Origin: Acidimicrobiales bacterium
GTDB lineage: Bacteria; Actinomycetota; Acidimicrobiia; Acidimicrobiales; Palsa-688
NCBI GenBank assembly: GCA_019241495.1
Contig: JAFAWZ010000131.1
Span: 1-6,730, forward strand
Direction of reading: 5' to 3'
DNA: 6,730 nt
Shown here piece by piece: positions 5,501 to 6,730 of this stretch; position 1 is the first letter of the stretch; each line of letters starts with the position of its first letter. The notes beneath the pieces are model-generated. The model was not told the origin of the DNA. It saw only the letters and a list, made by a program, of their open reading frames with translations, and did not search any database. A program made the position numbers and the translations under genes.

Positions 5501-6070
5501 TTGGCCAAACGCGAGCGTGCCCTGGCGCCCCCATATGGGGGCGTTTTTGTTGCCCGGACGACGGTCATGGATGCCGAGGACGTGCGCCGGGCCACGTGGC
5601 GGATGGGCCACGAGGTCATCGAGCGCAACCCGGACCCGACCGGACTGGTGCTCGTAGGCCTGCAGACCGGGGGAGTGTGGATCGCCCAGCGCCTGGCGCG
5701 GATCGTCGGCGAGGTGACCGGCCACGACGTGGTGGTGGGAACCCTCGATGTTGCCTTCTACCGCGACGACATCGGGCTGCGCCCGGTGCTCCCTGAGGCG
5801 ACCACCGACATACCGGTCGACCTGACCGGCCACACCGTGATCCTGGTGGACGACGTGCTCTTCACCGGGCGCACCATCCGGGCCGCCCTCAACGCCCTCG
5901 GCGACTACGGGAGGGCCAAGGCCGTCCAGTTGGCCGTGATGGTGGATCGAGGCCACCGAGAGCTGCCCATCCGGCCTGACTACGTCGGCAAGAACCTGCC
6001 CACCCGCCGCGACGAGATGGTCGACGCCACCGAGGACGGCGTGGTCATCGGGGATGTGACCGCCCCATGA
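5501..6070 (+). CDS. pyrR: Bifunctional pyr operon regulator / uracil phosphoribosyltransferase PyrR
   Basis: PyrR binds pyr leader RNA when UMP or UTP is high and also makes UMP from uracil and PRPP. From the TTG start the protein has 189 residues. Counting from the internal ATG 5567 (residue 23), it shows VRRATWRMGHEVIERN (6-21), GTLDVAFYRDD (58-68), the PRPP-binding motif VILVDDVLFTGRTIRAAL (91-108) and VDRGHRELPIRPDYVGKN (126-143), all diagnostic. The TTG at 5501 is preferred because AGGAGG precedes it and because RTTVMDAED just before and across the ATG matches the KAVILDEQ start of Bacillus PyrR, which suggests that translation begins before 5567. The extra N-terminal residues (about 17) are encoded across a terminator-like hairpin. 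Compared with Bacillus PyrR, the helix has Trp in place of Thr18 and TGG in place of TRG. The stop overlaps pyrB in ATGA. If the ATG is used, the protein has 167 residues and the hairpin is untranslated. Confidence 0.93.
   Translation: MAKRERALAPPYGGVFVARTTVMDAEDVRRATWRMGHEVIERNPDPTGLVLVGLQTGGVWIAQRLARIVGEVTGHDVVVGTLDVAFYRDDIGLRPVLPEATTDIPVDLTGHTVILVDDVLFTGRTIRAALNALGDYGRAKAVQLAVMVDRGHRELPIRPDYVGKNLPTRRDEMVDATEDGVVIGDVTAP
5526..5548 (+). terminator. Intrinsic terminator-like hairpin within the pyrR leader / first codons
   Basis: CGCCCCC (5526-5532) and GGGGGCG (5537-5543) form a perfect 7-bp all-GC stem with an ATAT loop, followed by TTTTT (5544-5548). This is a textbook intrinsic terminator shape. 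It lies after the pyr Shine-Dalgarno and before the ATG at 5567, so it would stop transcription entering pyrR, either as an attenuator for the pyr operon or as a late terminator for read-through from the exopolysaccharide operon. In the TTG-start frame it encodes part of APPYGGVF. I find no upstream segment that matches the left arm well enough to be a classic antiterminator. Confidence 0.7.
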
Positions 6071-6730
6071 GCGCTGAACCCCGACCCCAACCAGGGACAC
6101 GGCCCCAGCCAGCCACCCGCCACCTGCTGTCGGTCGCCGACCTGGGCGCCGAGGGCATCGACGAGATCATGCGCCTCACCGACAGCTTCGTAGAGGTCAG
6201 CAACCGGCCCATCCCGAAGGTCCCGGCCCTGCGGGGCAAGACGGTCGTCTCGTTGTTCTTCGAGGACTCGACCCGCACCCGCCTCAGCTTCGAGACGGCG
6301 GCTCGCAGGCTGTCGGCCGACGTGATGACCTTCTCGGCGCCCAGCTCCTCATTGAATAAAGGAGAGTCCCTGCGTGACACCGTCGAGACGGTCGAGGCCA
6401 TGGGGGTAGACGCGGTGGTCGTCCGCCACTCCGGGTCGGGAGTGCCGTGGCAGGTGGCCGGCTGGCTGCACGGGCCCGCGGTGGTGAACGCCGGGGACGG
6501 CTGGCACGAGCACCCGACCCAGGCCCTGCTCGACTGCTACACGATTGCGACAGAGCGGGCCGGAGCCACCGAGAGAGGAGCCCAGGAGAAGAGGACGGCC
6601 CTCGAGGGGCTGCGCATCGCCATCGTCGGCGACATCCGCCACAGCCGGGTGGCCCGCTCGGATGTGCTGGCCTTCACCGCGCTCGGAGCCGAGGTCGTCC
6701 TGGTGGCTCCGCCCACCCTTCTGCCCCCCT
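6067..6730 (+). CDS. pyrB: Aspartate carbamoyltransferase catalytic subunit, N-terminal part
   Basis: PyrB joins carbamoyl phosphate and L-aspartate to give N-carbamoyl-aspartate, the committed step of de novo pyrimidine synthesis, in the cytosol. The visible 221 residues include FFEDSTRTRLSFE (64-76), whose STRTR (68-72) binds carbamoyl phosphate; SSSLNKGESLRDT (93-105), with Lys98 equivalent to the E. coli 80s-loop Lys84; Arg120-His121, in the position of Arg105; HPTQALLD (149-156); and GDIRHSRVARS (188-198), which begins the aspartate domain. The first 17 residues are a Pro/Arg-rich tail not usual in the family. A charged insert (about 163-180) sits between HPTQ and the second domain. The ATG overlaps the pyrR stop in ATGA, so translation is coupled and PyrR control extends to it. 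The gene is cut by the right edge; no defect is seen in the visible part. Confidence 0.96.
   Translation, partial: MSAEPRPQPGTRPQPATRHLLSVADLGAEGIDEIMRLTDSFVEVSNRPIPKVPALRGKTVVSLFFEDSTRTRLSFETAARRLSADVMTFSAPSSSLNKGESLRDTVETVEAMGVDAVVVRHSGSGVPWQVAGWLHGPAVVNAGDGWHEHPTQALLDCYTIATERAGATERGAQEKRTALEGLRIAIVGDIRHSRVARSDVLAFTALGAEVVLVAPPTLLPP

Noticed and set aside
5438..6100. Long minus-strand ORF opposite pyrR
   Set aside because: Shadow of pyrR, whose diagnostic motifs are in the plus-strand frame.

Overview
This is a high-GC window with strong G/C preference at third codon positions and dense, overlapping gene packing. It looks like an actinobacterium. The pyrR-pyrB order, and a PyrR RNA site next to the Shine-Dalgarno sequence rather than a classic Bacillus antiterminator leader, both fit that. 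An acidimicrobial or other deep-branching lineage is possible, but I cannot place it from the sequence alone.

Left edge (1-272, minus strand): the N-terminal 90 codons of a family 2 glycosyltransferase of the dolichyl/undecaprenyl-phosphate sugar synthase type. It is cut by the window edge. A 195-bp divergent intergenic region (273-467) separates it from a rightward gene cluster.

Cluster 1 (468-5425, plus strand) holds four tightly packed genes that look like one polysaccharide operon: (i) a 263-aa helical, TPR-like protein with no recognised family; (ii) a 501-aa PelF-type GT4 glycosyltransferase (DUF3492 N-terminus); (iii) a 536-aa PelG-like 12-TM exporter with an unusual cytosolic N-terminal extension; (iv) a 345-aa membrane-anchored extracellular protein, predicted to be a jelly-roll plus a small beta domain. 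Gaps are 13 nt, a 4-nt ATGA overlap, and 2 nt. The PelF/PelG pair implies synthesis of a nucleotide-sugar-derived exopolysaccharide and its passage across the membrane. No PelA, PelB, PelC or PelD homologue is visible, so genes (i) and (iv) are candidates for lineage-specific partners.

Cluster 2 (from about 5440, plus strand) is the start of the de novo pyrimidine operon: a regulatory leader, pyrR, and pyrB (cut by the right edge, joined to pyrR by ATGA). The leader is the most interesting non-coding part. It has a match to the PyrR RNA-binding loop consensus with the expected purine internal bulge. The base of that stem can pair with the Shine-Dalgarno sequence. Just inside the longest pyrR reading frame lies a perfect GC-rich hairpin followed by five T residues. 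I infer that PyrR may block ribosome entry and thereby also expose an intrinsic terminator within the first codons of its own gene, a mix of the translational-repression and attenuation modes. This is a hypothesis from sequence inspection.
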